Origin: an uncultured Collinsella sp.
GTDB taxonomy: Bacteria > Actinomycetota > Coriobacteriia > Coriobacteriales > Coriobacteriaceae
Direction: 5' to 3'
DNA length: 12,138 bases
NCBI GenBank assembly: GCA_902470345.1
Contig: CABRGB010000050.1
Coordinates: 1-12,138 of the forward strand
Shown here: piece by piece, positions 1 to 6,319 of the stretch
How positions within the stretch are numbered: position 1 is the stretch's first letter
Layout of the letters: each line of letters begins with the position of its first letter
The notes under the pieces: model-generated
Seen by the model: the letters and a program-made list of their open reading frames with translations, nothing else
The model's database searches: none
What the model was told of the DNA's origin: nothing
Program-made: the position numbers and the translations under genes

Positions 1-126
1 CCGTCGCTCGAGGCGCTCAAGGCCACCCTTGAGCCGACCGACTCCGACGACCTGTATTTCTACATTACGCAGGACGAGGAGTATTTCTCGAAGACCTACG
101 AAGAGCATCAACAGTCTTGGAATTGA
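1..126 (+). CDS. mltG: Endolytic murein transglycosylase MltG (YceG-like), 3' end only
   Basis: Partial gene entering from the left edge. Forty-one codons are visible before the TGA at 124-126. The tail reads ...DDLYFYITQDEEYFSKTYEEH..., which matches the usual C-terminus of MltG/YceG proteins, where an LYF strand is followed by an FSKTYEEH helix. The family is membrane-anchored and cleaves nascent peptidoglycan glycan strands, acting as a terminase of glycan synthesis. The catalytic glutamate and the N-terminal membrane anchor lie outside the window, so activity cannot be judged. The stop codon is only 2 nt before the yqeG start, suggesting co-transcription and translational coupling. Identification rests on a short conserved tail. 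Confidence 0.8.
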   Translation, partial: PSLEALKATLEPTDSDDLYFYITQDEEYFSKTYEEHQQSWN

Positions 127-128
127 TC

Positions 129-626
129 ATGAGGATTTTTAGCCCCAAACGATATGTCGCCTCGGTCGATCGCATCGACCTCGATACCCTCTGGGCCGAC
201 GGTAAGCGCGCCATTCTGCTCGACCGCGACAACACCCTGGTGCCGCGTGATACCGAGCAGGTACCCGCTGCGGTCTCCGCCTGGCTCGAGGCCGCCCATG
301 CTAAGGGCTTTAAGCTGTGCATGGTGTCCAACAACTGGCATCGCGACCAGGTTATGGCGTCGGCGCGCGAGCTGGGGCTCGAGGCTATCAGCCACGCCAT
401 GAAGCCCGCCCCGTTTGCCCTGAAGGCCGGTCTTAAGCGTCTGGGCGCCACGGCCGACGAGGCCGTGCTAATCGGCGATCAGCTGTACACGGACGTGTGG
501 AGCGGAAACTTTGCCGGTGTTGACACTATTCTGGTCAAGCCGCAGGCAACCCAGGACCTGTGGTACACGCAGATCTTCCGTATCTTTGAGCGCCGGGCCC
601 TGCGCGACCTTCCCTGCGAGGAATAG
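129..626 (+). CDS. yqeG: YqeG family HAD IIIA-type phosphatase
   Basis: A 165-residue HAD-superfamily protein, the usual size for YqeG. Motif I is LLDRDNTLV with the nucleophile/acid pair D32 and D34. Motif II is MVSNN (S67), K92 fits the conserved lysine, and motif III is GDQLYTD (D117, D122). The closest characterised relatives of the family include the yeast mitochondrial phosphatidylglycerophosphatase Gep4, so a phospholipid-phosphate or other small phosphomonoester substrate is possible but not shown. The ATG at 129 is preferred over an in-frame TTG at 117 because it starts the conserved MRIFSPKRYV segment and avoids overlapping mltG. There is no strong Shine-Dalgarno sequence, consistent with coupling to mltG. 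The aroK gene follows after 8 nt. Confidence 0.9.
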   Translation: MRIFSPKRYVASVDRIDLDTLWADGKRAILLDRDNTLVPRDTEQVPAAVSAWLEAAHAKGFKLCMVSNNWHRDQVMASARELGLEAISHAMKPAPFALKAGLKRLGATADEAVLIGDQLYTDVWSGNFAGVDTILVKPQATQDLWYTQIFRIFERRALRDLPCEE

Positions 627-634
627 GTTTCGCC

Positions 635-1168
635 ATGTCTCAGCACATCAAACACGGCTGCGACCATATCTTCTTTATCGGCTTTTTGGGCGCGGGCAAG
701 TCGACGCTTGCGCGCAATGTGGGCACTATGTTCAAGCGTCGATTCATCGATACCGATCGTTTGGTTGTGCGTCGATGCGGCAAGTCGGTGACCGAGATAT
801 TCAAGACCGAGGGCGAGGATCGTTTTCGCGAGCTCGAGACCTCGGCACTCCGTTCGCTTCAGAGCGAGCGCAGCCTGCTGGTATCGTGCGGGGGTGGCAT
901 CGTCGAGACGCCGGTGAACATTGAGCTGATGCACGAGATGGGTACCTGTGTGTACCTTGAAGGCGATTTTGAGGACTCGTTGCGCCAGATTCGCCGCTCC
1001 GATACCCGGCCCGATTTCCGCTCGCCCGAGCACGCTGCGCGCCTGTTTGAGCATCGCCGTCCGCTGTATCGCCAGGCCGCCGATATTACCCTTGATATTC
1101 GCAACAAGTCCTTCGAGGACGTTTCCTACCTTTGTGCCGAGATGCTTTTGGAGCGTGGGCTGCTATGA
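635..1168 (+). CDS. aroK: Shikimate kinase
   Basis: A 177-residue P-loop kinase that phosphorylates shikimate at O3 using ATP in the chorismate pathway, in the cytosol. The Walker A loop GFLGAGKST spans residues 16-24. DTD at 39-41 supplies the Mg/shikimate-binding aspartate, FRELE at 64-68 carries the shikimate-binding arginine (R65), and the GGG loop is at 86-88. A lid-type TRP motif follows, and HRRPLYRQAAD near the C-terminus matches the conserved R..P.Y...A box. All expected catalytic positions appear intact. A GAGGAA stretch lies at the end of yqeG. The stop overlaps the next start as ATGA, so the downstream aroB-family gene is translationally coupled. The contrast between this intact enzyme and the degraded partner is notable. 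Confidence 0.95.
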   Translation: MSQHIKHGCDHIFFIGFLGAGKSTLARNVGTMFKRRFIDTDRLVVRRCGKSVTEIFKTEGEDRFRELETSALRSLQSERSLLVSCGGGIVETPVNIELMHEMGTCVYLEGDFEDSLRQIRRSDTRPDFRSPEHAARLFEHRRPLYRQAADITLDIRNKSFEDVSYLCAEMLLERGLL

Positions 1169-2274
1169 TTCGCCGTCAACTTATCAATTTCCAAAACCGC
1201 AGTGTCGATGTCCGCGTCGGATTGGGCGCGTTCGAGGAGCTGTCGCGCATGTTTGCCTCGGCTGTGGGCAAGCCTAAGCGCGCGATGGTGGTTTGGAACG
1301 ACGCCACATCCGAGCGTTTTGGTGAGGTCGTCGAGCATGCGCTGGTCGACGCTGGTTTTGCCGTGTCGCTGCTCGCCCTTGAGGTTTCTCCTGCCGGTGC
1401 TACGCTGGCCGATGCCGATACCGTCTTTGGCGCCCTGTCGGCTAATGTCATTACCTGCGACGATCTCGTTGTTGCCGTTGGCGATGCCGCAACCTGCTCG
1501 GTCGTTTGCTGGTGTGCCAATCAGTGGTGCGGTCGCACCGAGTGCGCCTTGCTGCCGACGACGTTCGACGCCATGCTCACGGTCGCGACGACCATGAAGC
1601 CGCTCGTCGCCTCGTCGGCCAATGCGCTTCCCGCTATCGCGTTCCGTCCCGAGCCGGGCTTGGTCGTGTGTGACCTCGACCTCGTTCGCGAGGCGGACTC
1701 CGAGGACCTCAAGCTCGGCTATGCGGTACTTGTTGGCACCATGCTTTCGAGCAGCAAGTCCCGCTGGAATCAGTTTACCGAGACCGTCCCCGAGATTCTC
1801 GCGGGCGAGGAGGTCGCGCTCGTCAATGCCGTTCAGTGGTCTCAGACTGCCCGCAAGGACGTACTGATGGCCACGAACCCGAGCGCCCGTCATGCGCTCG
1901 ATTTTGGCAAGACGGGGGAGCGTACCCTGCGCGCCTGCTTGGGCGATGCCGCATCGCAGGTCCCTGCCTACCAGCTGTTGTCCGAGGGCATGCGCTTTGA
2001 GGCGCGTCTAGCACATGATGCTTGCGACTTCGATATCGATTACGTTTTTGAGGTCGATGACTGCCTGGAGGACTTTGGCATCGAGGAACTTGCCTTCGAT
2101 CTGGAGCCCACCGCGTTTATCGAGGAGTTCCGCAGGCAGCAGTTCGCCCGCTCGAACCGCAGCATGTTGCCGCTGCCCGCGGCGCTCGGCGCCATTCGTC
2201 TAACGAGCGTTGAGGACGAGGTTCTTGAGCGCCATGCTCACGCCTACTTGGCTTCCCGCAAAGAACTTCTCTAA
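1165..2274 (+). CDS. aroB: 3-dehydroquinate synthase family protein, probably catalytically inactive
   Basis: A 369-residue protein of the length and layout of 3-dehydroquinate synthase (AroB), which cyclises DAHP using NAD+ and a divalent metal. Recognisable anchors are LVVAVGD (101-107), the LPTT strand (130-133), VVCDLDLV (167-174), LKLGYA (182-187), LDFGKT (245-250) and EGM (274-276). From memory of E. coli AroB, the equivalents of the key residues are changed: GGGVVGD becomes VGDAATC, KNMIGAF becomes ALPAIAF, the metal-binding Glu of the LAEVIK motif becomes V188, the histidines of GHTFGHA become K249/E252 positions, and the His of LHGEAV is absent. The start is the ATG overlapping the aroK stop; an in-frame ATG at 1132 lies deep inside aroK and is unlikely. 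The frame is open and codon use matches the neighbours, so this is not an obvious decaying pseudogene. It may be a pseudoenzyme or a neofunctionalised paralogue; the family call is firm, the function is not. Confidence 0.8.
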   Translation: MIRRQLINFQNRSVDVRVGLGAFEELSRMFASAVGKPKRAMVVWNDATSERFGEVVEHALVDAGFAVSLLALEVSPAGATLADADTVFGALSANVITCDDLVVAVGDAATCSVVCWCANQWCGRTECALLPTTFDAMLTVATTMKPLVASSANALPAIAFRPEPGLVVCDLDLVREADSEDLKLGYAVLVGTMLSSSKSRWNQFTETVPEILAGEEVALVNAVQWSQTARKDVLMATNPSARHALDFGKTGERTLRACLGDAASQVPAYQLLSEGMRFEARLAHDACDFDIDYVFEVDDCLEDFGIEELAFDLEPTAFIEEFRRQQFARSNRSMLPLPAALGAIRLTSVEDEVLERHAHAYLASRKELL

Positions 2275-2280
2275 GATTTA

Positions 2281-2309
2281 TTGACATCCATCGTCTTTCG
2301 TATCATGTT
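2281..2309 (+). promoter_or_regulatory. Possible promoter for the M24 peptidase gene
   Basis: A perfect TTGACA box (2281-2286) lies 6 nt after the aroB-family stop. The best -10-like hexamers are TATCAT at 2301-2306, with a short 14-nt spacer, or the weaker CATGTT at 2304-2309 with a 17-nt spacer. Transcription from either would begin at about the foot of the hairpin at 2312-2374. The -35 match is good but the pairing with a -10 is imperfect. Confidence 0.35.
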
Positions 2310-2311
2310 GA

Positions 2312-2383
2312 GGGACGGGTTTCCAATCGGTTGCGGATCGCATGCGATTCCGACGTTCGGTTGAGACCCGTCCCGCACTTTTT
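2312..2383 (+). terminator. Nested hairpin with T-run: terminator or structured leader
   Basis: Bases 2312-2323 pair with 2363-2374 in a 12-bp stem with one G-U pair (GGGACGGGTTTC against GAGACCCGTCCC). Within the loop a second hairpin forms around the palindrome ATCGCATGCGAT (2337-2348), extended by CGG/CCG with one bulged T. Five Ts (2379-2383) follow 4 nt after the outer stem. It could terminate the yqeG-aroK-aroB transcript. Because a possible promoter lies just upstream, it could also be a 5' leader or attenuator of the peptidase gene. The long loop and the 4-nt gap before the T-run make it a less typical terminator than the one at 3561. Confidence 0.5.
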
Positions 2384-2406
2384 GAGACAATAAGAAAGGA
2401 ATCTGC

Positions 2407-3537
2407 ATGTCTGAGTTTGCTGCCGGTCCTGCCGGTCGAATCGAACGTGTCCGTGCGCTGATGGTCGAGCGCGGCTACGATGCCATCGTGGTGCGCGACG
2501 AGGCCAATCTTCGTTGGCTCACGGGCGTGAAGGGCGTCTTCGACTACACCTTCGAGTTCCCGCACGCGGCGTTTATTACGGCTGACCAGTGCCTGTTTCA
2601 TACCGACTCGCGCTATCTCAACAGCTTTGAGGAGAACACGCCCGCCGGCAGCCCCTGGGTCTACGACATGGACGAGGGCACCATCCCCGGTTGGGTCGCC
2701 GGCAAGATTGCGGCCAACAAGTGCCGCGTCTGCGCTGTCGAGGACGACATGCAGATCAACTTCTACCAGGGTATTCAGCGTGGTTTGGAGGACCGTTCCG
2801 TCGCCTGCATGTTGCCGCTGATGCATGACGACATCCGTAAGATGCGCGCCATCAAGGACGCCGAGGAGATCGAGCTCATGCGCCATGCGCAGTCGATCAC
2901 CGATGCCGCCTTCCAGCATATGCTCGGCTTTATTAAGCCCGGTATGACCGAGAAGCAGGTTCGCAACGAGCTCGAGAACTTTATGTTCGCCAACGGCGCC
3001 GACAGTCTGGCCTTCGGCTCCATCGTGGCGAGCGGTCCCAACACCGCCAACCCGCACGCCGTGCCGAGTGACCGCGTGATCGAGAAGGGCGACTTCGTCC
3101 TCATGGATTACGGCGCGGGCTACTGCGATTATCGTTCCGACATGACGCGCACCGTCGTGATGGGCGAACCTACCCAGGAGCAGCTCGACCTGTACGCGCT
3201 CGTGCGCCGTACGCACGAGGAGTGCGTCGCCGCCATCCATCCGGGCGTCGAGGGCAACGACATTTTCAAGCTTTCCAAAAAGATCATCGGCGATGCCGGC
3301 TATGGCGATTACTACAACCATGGCCTGGGCCACGGCGTGGGCATCGACATCCATGAGCTGCCCAACTTCAACCGCAGCAAGAACACCATCGAGGTCGGTT
3401 CGGTTATTACCATGGAGCCCGGCGTGTATCTGCCCGGTGTGGGCGGCGTGCGCCTGGAGGACTACGGCGTCGTCACCGAGAACGGCTACGAGCCCTTCAC
3501 CAAGACCCCGCACGACCTGCACGTCATCGATTGCTAA
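2407..3537 (+). CDS. M24 family metallopeptidase (aminopeptidase P / Xaa-Pro dipeptidase)
   Basis: A 376-residue two-domain protein: an N-terminal creatinase-like domain (about 10-140) and a C-terminal pita-bread catalytic domain (about 150-370). The five dinuclear metal ligands are all present: D234 in VLMDYGAG, D245 in YRSDMTRT, H309 in NHGLGHGVG, E337 in TMEPGVY and E351 in RLEDYG. The accessory histidines H217 (NPHAVPSD) and H316 (DIHE) are also there. Such cytosolic enzymes remove N-terminal residues preceding proline or split X-Pro dipeptides. The position just upstream of efp parallels yqhT-efp of Bacillus, and a functional link through proline-rich peptides is often suggested, though unproven. 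A good Shine-Dalgarno (AGAAAGGA, 2393-2400) supports the ATG. Whether it prefers dipeptides (PepQ) or longer peptides (PepP) cannot be told from the sequence. Confidence 0.93.
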   Translation: MSEFAAGPAGRIERVRALMVERGYDAIVVRDEANLRWLTGVKGVFDYTFEFPHAAFITADQCLFHTDSRYLNSFEENTPAGSPWVYDMDEGTIPGWVAGKIAANKCRVCAVEDDMQINFYQGIQRGLEDRSVACMLPLMHDDIRKMRAIKDAEEIELMRHAQSITDAAFQHMLGFIKPGMTEKQVRNELENFMFANGADSLAFGSIVASGPNTANPHAVPSDRVIEKGDFVLMDYGAGYCDYRSDMTRTVVMGEPTQEQLDLYALVRRTHEECVAAIHPGVEGNDIFKLSKKIIGDAGYGDYYNHGLGHGVGIDIHELPNFNRSKNTIEVGSVITMEPGVYLPGVGGVRLEDYGVVTENGYEPFTKTPHDLHVIDC

Positions 3538-3560
3538 CCCATTTCGATAGATTTTTGGGG

Positions 3561-3602
3561 CGGGGCGTCCGGATCGATTCGGACGCCCCGCGTTCTCTTT
3601 TT
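3561..3602 (+). terminator. Strong intrinsic terminator after the M24 peptidase gene
   Basis: An 11-bp perfect GC-rich stem (3561-3571 with 3580-3590, CGGGGCGTCCG) has an 8-nt loop and is followed by a T-rich tail ending in TTTTTT near 3597-3602. It lies 23 nt after the peptidase stop and separates this gene from the efp operon. Confidence 0.92.
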
Positions 3603-3633
3603 ATGCGCTCGCTGCAGGCGCCGTCTGCAAGTG

Positions 3634-3639
3634 TATAAT
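3634..3639 (+). promoter_or_regulatory. efp: Probable -10 box of the efp operon promoter
   Basis: A perfect TATAAT at 3634-3639 lies in the gap between the terminator and efp, 57 nt before the start codon. No clear -35 is seen at the expected distance (GCTGCA at 3611-3616 is poor). Its placement right after a terminator and before a long co-directional gene run makes it the likely main promoter for efp through recN. Confidence 0.6.
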
Positions 3640-3696
3640 TTCGGTCGTATGTAATTTGGACGCTTGTGCGTTCTGCCCATAACAAGAAAGGTCGCT

Positions 3697-4260
3697 ATGC
3701 CTACCATTTCTACCGCCGACTTCAAGAACGGCCTCGGTCTCCGCATTAAGGACAAGGTCTACACCATCGTCGAGTTCCAGCATGTCAAGCCGGGCAAGGG
3801 CGGCGCGTTCGTGCGCTACAAGACCCGCGACATCAAGAGCGGCCGCGTCGTCGAGAACACCTGCAACGCCGGCACCAAGTTCGAGAGCGTCATGCTCACC
3901 ACCCGTGAGTTCCAGTACCTCTACAACGATGGCGCCGACTACATCTTCATGGACAACGAGACCTATGAGCAGGTTCCCGTTCCCGAGGACATGGTGGGCG
4001 AGAACTCCAAGTGGCTGCGCGAGAACGACATCTGCCAGCTGCTCTTCGCCGACGATGAGCTCATGGGCGTGACCCCGCCGATGTTCATCGAGACCACCAT
4101 CGTCCAGACCGACCCGGGCTTTAAGGGCGACACCGTCCAGGGTTCCACCAAGCCGGCCACGATCGACACCGGCGCTGTCATCCAGGTCCCCATGTACCTC
4201 AACGAGGGCGAGGTCATCAAGGTTGACACCCGCGACGGCAAGTTCGTCTCCCGCGTCTAG
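3697..4260 (+). CDS. efp: Translation elongation factor P
   Basis: A 187-residue EF-P, the normal family length, with the KOW-like N-terminal domain and two OB-fold domains. EF-P enters the ribosomal E site and helps peptide-bond formation at proline stretches. The tip loop is VKPGKGGAF with K34 as the residue that is modified in many bacteria (lysyl or aminopentanol additions, or unmodified in several actinobacteria). The C-terminal segment contains the typical GSTKPATIDTGAVIQVP signature. The start at 3697 is chosen because it gives the canonical MPTISTADFKNG beginning and follows an AAGAAAGG Shine-Dalgarno (3684-3691); the in-frame ATG at 3664 has no such support. The Asp23-family gene follows after 24 nt. 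No EF-P-modifying enzyme is encoded in the window. Confidence 0.97.
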   Translation: MPTISTADFKNGLGLRIKDKVYTIVEFQHVKPGKGGAFVRYKTRDIKSGRVVENTCNAGTKFESVMLTTREFQYLYNDGADYIFMDNETYEQVPVPEDMVGENSKWLRENDICQLLFADDELMGVTPPMFIETTIVQTDPGFKGDTVQGSTKPATIDTGAVIQVPMYLNEGEVIKVDTRDGKFVSRV

Positions 4261-4284
4261 CAACCAACTCTTCTAGGAGGACTC

Positions 4285-4647
4285 ATGCCTCAGGAAATCA
4301 AGATTGACGGCATCGGCATTTCGCCCGATGTTCTGACCGCCATCGTCTCGCGCGCCGTGTCGGATGTCGAGGGCATCGCCTCCGTTGGCGTCAAGGACCT
4401 TGCCACCAACCTTGTCTCCATGATGCTCTCGTCCAAGGCCCCGGCTTCCGAGCCGGCGGTCGAGGCCGAGGTCGTCGGCGACAAGCTCGCGCTCACCGTG
4501 CGTGTCGTGGTGTTCTTTGGCTATCCGTTCAAGAAACTCGCCGAGGCCGTTCGCGCCGCCGTGGTCGCTGCCATCGATGCCCAGGTGGGCGTCGAGGTCG
4601 AGCGCGTTGATGTTTGCATCGACGGCCTCGTTTTCCCCAAGGAGTAA
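4285..4647 (+). CDS. Asp23/Gls24 family envelope stress response protein (YqhY-like)
   Basis: A 120-residue protein of the Asp23/Gls24 (DUF322) family. The N-terminal part, IDGIGISPDVLTAIVSRAVS followed by DVEGI, and the central GDKLALTVRVVVFFGYPF with its amphipathic helix afterwards fit the family pattern of a short domain with a valine-rich strand. No membrane segment or signal peptide is seen. A strong AGGAGG (4275-4280) precedes the ATG. In Firmicutes a paralogue (yqhY) sits next to nusB as here and has been connected with acetyl-CoA carboxylase homeostasis. Other members are abundant cell-wall stress proteins. The exact role in this organism cannot be deduced. Confidence 0.88.
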   Translation: MPQEIKIDGIGISPDVLTAIVSRAVSDVEGIASVGVKDLATNLVSMMLSSKAPASEPAVEAEVVGDKLALTVRVVVFFGYPFKKLAEAVRAAVVAAIDAQVGVEVERVDVCIDGLVFPKE

Positions 4648-4650
4648 CCT

Positions 4651-5238
4651 TTGAGCCTTAAGGTTTATCGCGGGCGCACGCTTGCCCGCAGTCAGGCGCT
4701 GCAGCTGCTGTTCCAGGCCGAGGCCACGGACAGCCCGCTCGAGCGCGTCCTCGAGGGCGATTTCCTGATCTCGAAGGGTCCCCTCGACCCCTATGCGCTG
4801 GAGCTTTGCCGCGGTGCCTACGAGCATATCGATCGCATCGACTGTGCCCTGCGCGCCGTCGCCAAGAACTGGGATCTTATGCGCATGCCCGGCGCCGACC
4901 GCAACCTGCTGCGTATCGCCGTCTACGAGATGCGCTTCCTCACCGACGAGGAGGTCTCGGACGCTATCGTGATCAACGAGGCAGTCGAAATTGCTAAGGC
5001 TTATGGTACCGACCAGTCCGCATCATTTGTCAACGGCGTGCTGGGCAAGATCGCTCGCAGCGAGGAGCTGCCCGGCGAGGACCTGTACCAAGAGCTGCTG
5101 GCCGAGGATCGCGCTCGCGAGGAGGCGCAGGCTGCCGAGGCGGCCGCCAAGGTCGCTGCTGCTCAGGCTGCTGCTGGCGTGCTTGCCGAGGATGCGGACG
5201 CTGCTGAGGCCGTCGAGGCCGACTCCGTCGAGGAGTAA
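4651..5238 (+). CDS. nusB: Transcription antitermination factor NusB with acidic, Ala-rich tail
   Basis: A 195-residue protein. The first 137 or so residues are a normal all-helical NusB, with ARSQALQLLFQ (12-22), MPGADRNLLRIAVYEM (79-94) and VINEAVEIAKAYG with SASFVNGVLGKIA (107-135). NusB binds boxA RNA together with NusE/S10 and supports antitermination and processing of rRNA transcripts. Residues 138-195 form an extra low-complexity tail rich in Ala and Glu that is not part of the usual 130-150-residue family length. The start is TTG at 4651, following the AAGGAG (4639-4644) at the end of the upstream gene; no better ATG is available. The xseB gene follows after 2 nt. Confidence 0.95.
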   Translation: MSLKVYRGRTLARSQALQLLFQAEATDSPLERVLEGDFLISKGPLDPYALELCRGAYEHIDRIDCALRAVAKNWDLMRMPGADRNLLRIAVYEMRFLTDEEVSDAIVINEAVEIAKAYGTDQSASFVNGVLGKIARSEELPGEDLYQELLAEDRAREEAQAAEAAAKVAAAQAAAGVLAEDADAAEAVEADSVEE

Positions 5239-5240
5239 CC

Positions 5241-5507
5241 ATGCCAGAGGGTTCCGTCCGCAACTTCGATGAGATCTCGGATCGCCTGGACCAGATTATC
5301 GCCACCGTTCGCTCCAAGGATACGTCCTTGGAGCGTTCGCTCGATTTGTTTGACGAGGCGATTGAGCTGGGCTCCCGAGCGGTCGATATGGTCGACAAGT
5401 TTGAGCTGACGCCGCGTGAGGCCGACAAGCTCGAGCAGGAATACGATGAGGATGCGGCAAACGAGTCCCAAGATAGACAGGCTGCATCTCCGGATACGAA
5501 TGGTTGA
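5241..5507 (+). CDS. xseB: Exodeoxyribonuclease VII small subunit
   Basis: An 88-residue protein with the XseB helical hairpin: FDEISDRLDQIIATVRS (9-25), then SLERSLDLFDEAIELG (29-44) and a third helix up to about residue 68, with an acidic disordered end. XseB subunits bind the large subunit XseA to form exonuclease VII, which degrades single-stranded DNA. The ATG is backed by AGGAG (5231-5235) at 5-nt spacing. The large-subunit gene is not adjacent, although nusB, xseA and xseB are often clustered. The call therefore relies on the small subunit's own pattern and the surrounding gene order. The stop overlaps the next start as TGATG. Confidence 0.85.
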   Translation: MPEGSVRNFDEISDRLDQIIATVRSKDTSLERSLDLFDEAIELGSRAVDMVDKFELTPREADKLEQEYDEDAANESQDRQAASPDTNG

Positions 5508-6319
5508 TGGCATTCATGAAACGCGTGCGTCTCGATGACGAACTGATTTCACAGGGCATCTGCGCCGATCGCGCGGATGCCCTTCGCACTCTTATGGCCG
5601 GCTTGGTTTCGAGTGGCGGTGAGCGTTTGACCTCTCCGGGGCTCAAGGTGACGCCGGGCCTGCCACTGCACGTTAAGGGGCGCATCCCGTATGTTGGGCG
5701 CGGCGGGCTCAAGCTCGAGGGCGCGCTCGATGCGTTTGGAATCGATCCGACGGACCTTGCTTGCCTCGATGTGGGATGCTCCACGGGCGGCTTTACCGAT
5801 TGCCTGCTCAAGCGCGGCGCCGCGACCGTTGTCTCGGTCGACGTGGGCCGTGCCCAGTTTGATTGGTCGCTGCGCCAAGACGATCGCGTGACGCTCCACG
5901 AGCGCACGAATGTGACGCAGTTGCCCGAGCTCGGCTACGGTGACGCTATCGACCTGGCTGTGTGCGATGTGTCGTTTACGAGTATCGCGAATATCATCGA
6001 CGCCGTGCTGGCATGCCTGAAGCCTTCGGGTTCGTTTTGCACGCTCGTAAAGCCGCAGTTTGAGGCGCCGGCTGCGCTGGTGGGCGAGGGCGGTATCGTG
6101 ACCGACCCCGGCGTTCGCCGCGATACACTCGTGGCGGCGATTGAGCTGTTCGCCGCCAGGGGTCTGTTCCCGCTTGACGTGTGCGTGTCGCCCATCCATG
6201 GCGCCAAGGGCAACGTTGAGTTTTTCCTGTACGGCACGAGACTTGCCCCCGGCGAGCGCGCCGACGATGAGCTGCAATCCCAGGTATCGGTTTTGAGCGA
6301 GAAAGCTGCGACGCTATGA
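5507..6319 (+). CDS. tlyA: TlyA family rRNA (cytidine-2'-O)-methyltransferase
   Basis: A 270-residue protein with an N-terminal S4-like RNA-binding domain (about 4-62) and an FtsJ/RrmJ-type Rossmann methyltransferase (about 64-245). The SAM-binding loop is LDVGCSTGGFTD (87-98). The K-D-K-E tetrad of the family is present: K69 (RGGLKLE), D154 (CDVSFTS), K182 (VKPQFE) and E238 (NVEFF). TlyA enzymes methylate 2'-O of cytidines in 16S and/or 23S rRNA, and loss in mycobacteria gives capreomycin resistance; the older label hemolysin is misleading. Possible starts are TTG 5504, ATG 5507 and ATG 5516. ATG 5507 is chosen for the TGATG overlap with xseB, but 5516 (MKRVRLDDELI) is nearly as likely. The stop overlaps nadK as ATGA. 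Confidence 0.93.
   Translation: MAFMKRVRLDDELISQGICADRADALRTLMAGLVSSGGERLTSPGLKVTPGLPLHVKGRIPYVGRGGLKLEGALDAFGIDPTDLACLDVGCSTGGFTDCLLKRGAATVVSVDVGRAQFDWSLRQDDRVTLHERTNVTQLPELGYGDAIDLAVCDVSFTSIANIIDAVLACLKPSGSFCTLVKPQFEAPAALVGEGGIVTDPGVRRDTLVAAIELFAARGLFPLDVCVSPIHGAKGNVEFFLYGTRLAPGERADDELQSQVSVLSEKAATL

Noticed and set aside
1132..1164. Longer aroB-family start at ATG 1132
   Set aside because: It would overlap aroK by 37 nt and add 11 residues unlike the family. ATG 1165 forms the ATGA coupling overlap and gives a normal N-terminus.
2278..3522. A 414-codon - strand frame opposite the M24 peptidase gene
   Set aside because: The + strand gene has all five metal ligands and a good ribosome binding site. 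The antisense frame is His/Val/Gly-rich and resembles no known family.
3664..3696. Longer efp start at ATG 3664
   Set aside because: EF-P proteins begin with the MPTISTADFKNG-type strand, and the clear Shine-Dalgarno at 3684-3691 points to ATG 3697.
3721..3816. EF-P tip loop as an unusual modification site
   Set aside because: VKPGKGGAF with K34 is a common bacterial form. The modification state cannot be inferred from the loop alone, and no modification enzyme is in the window.
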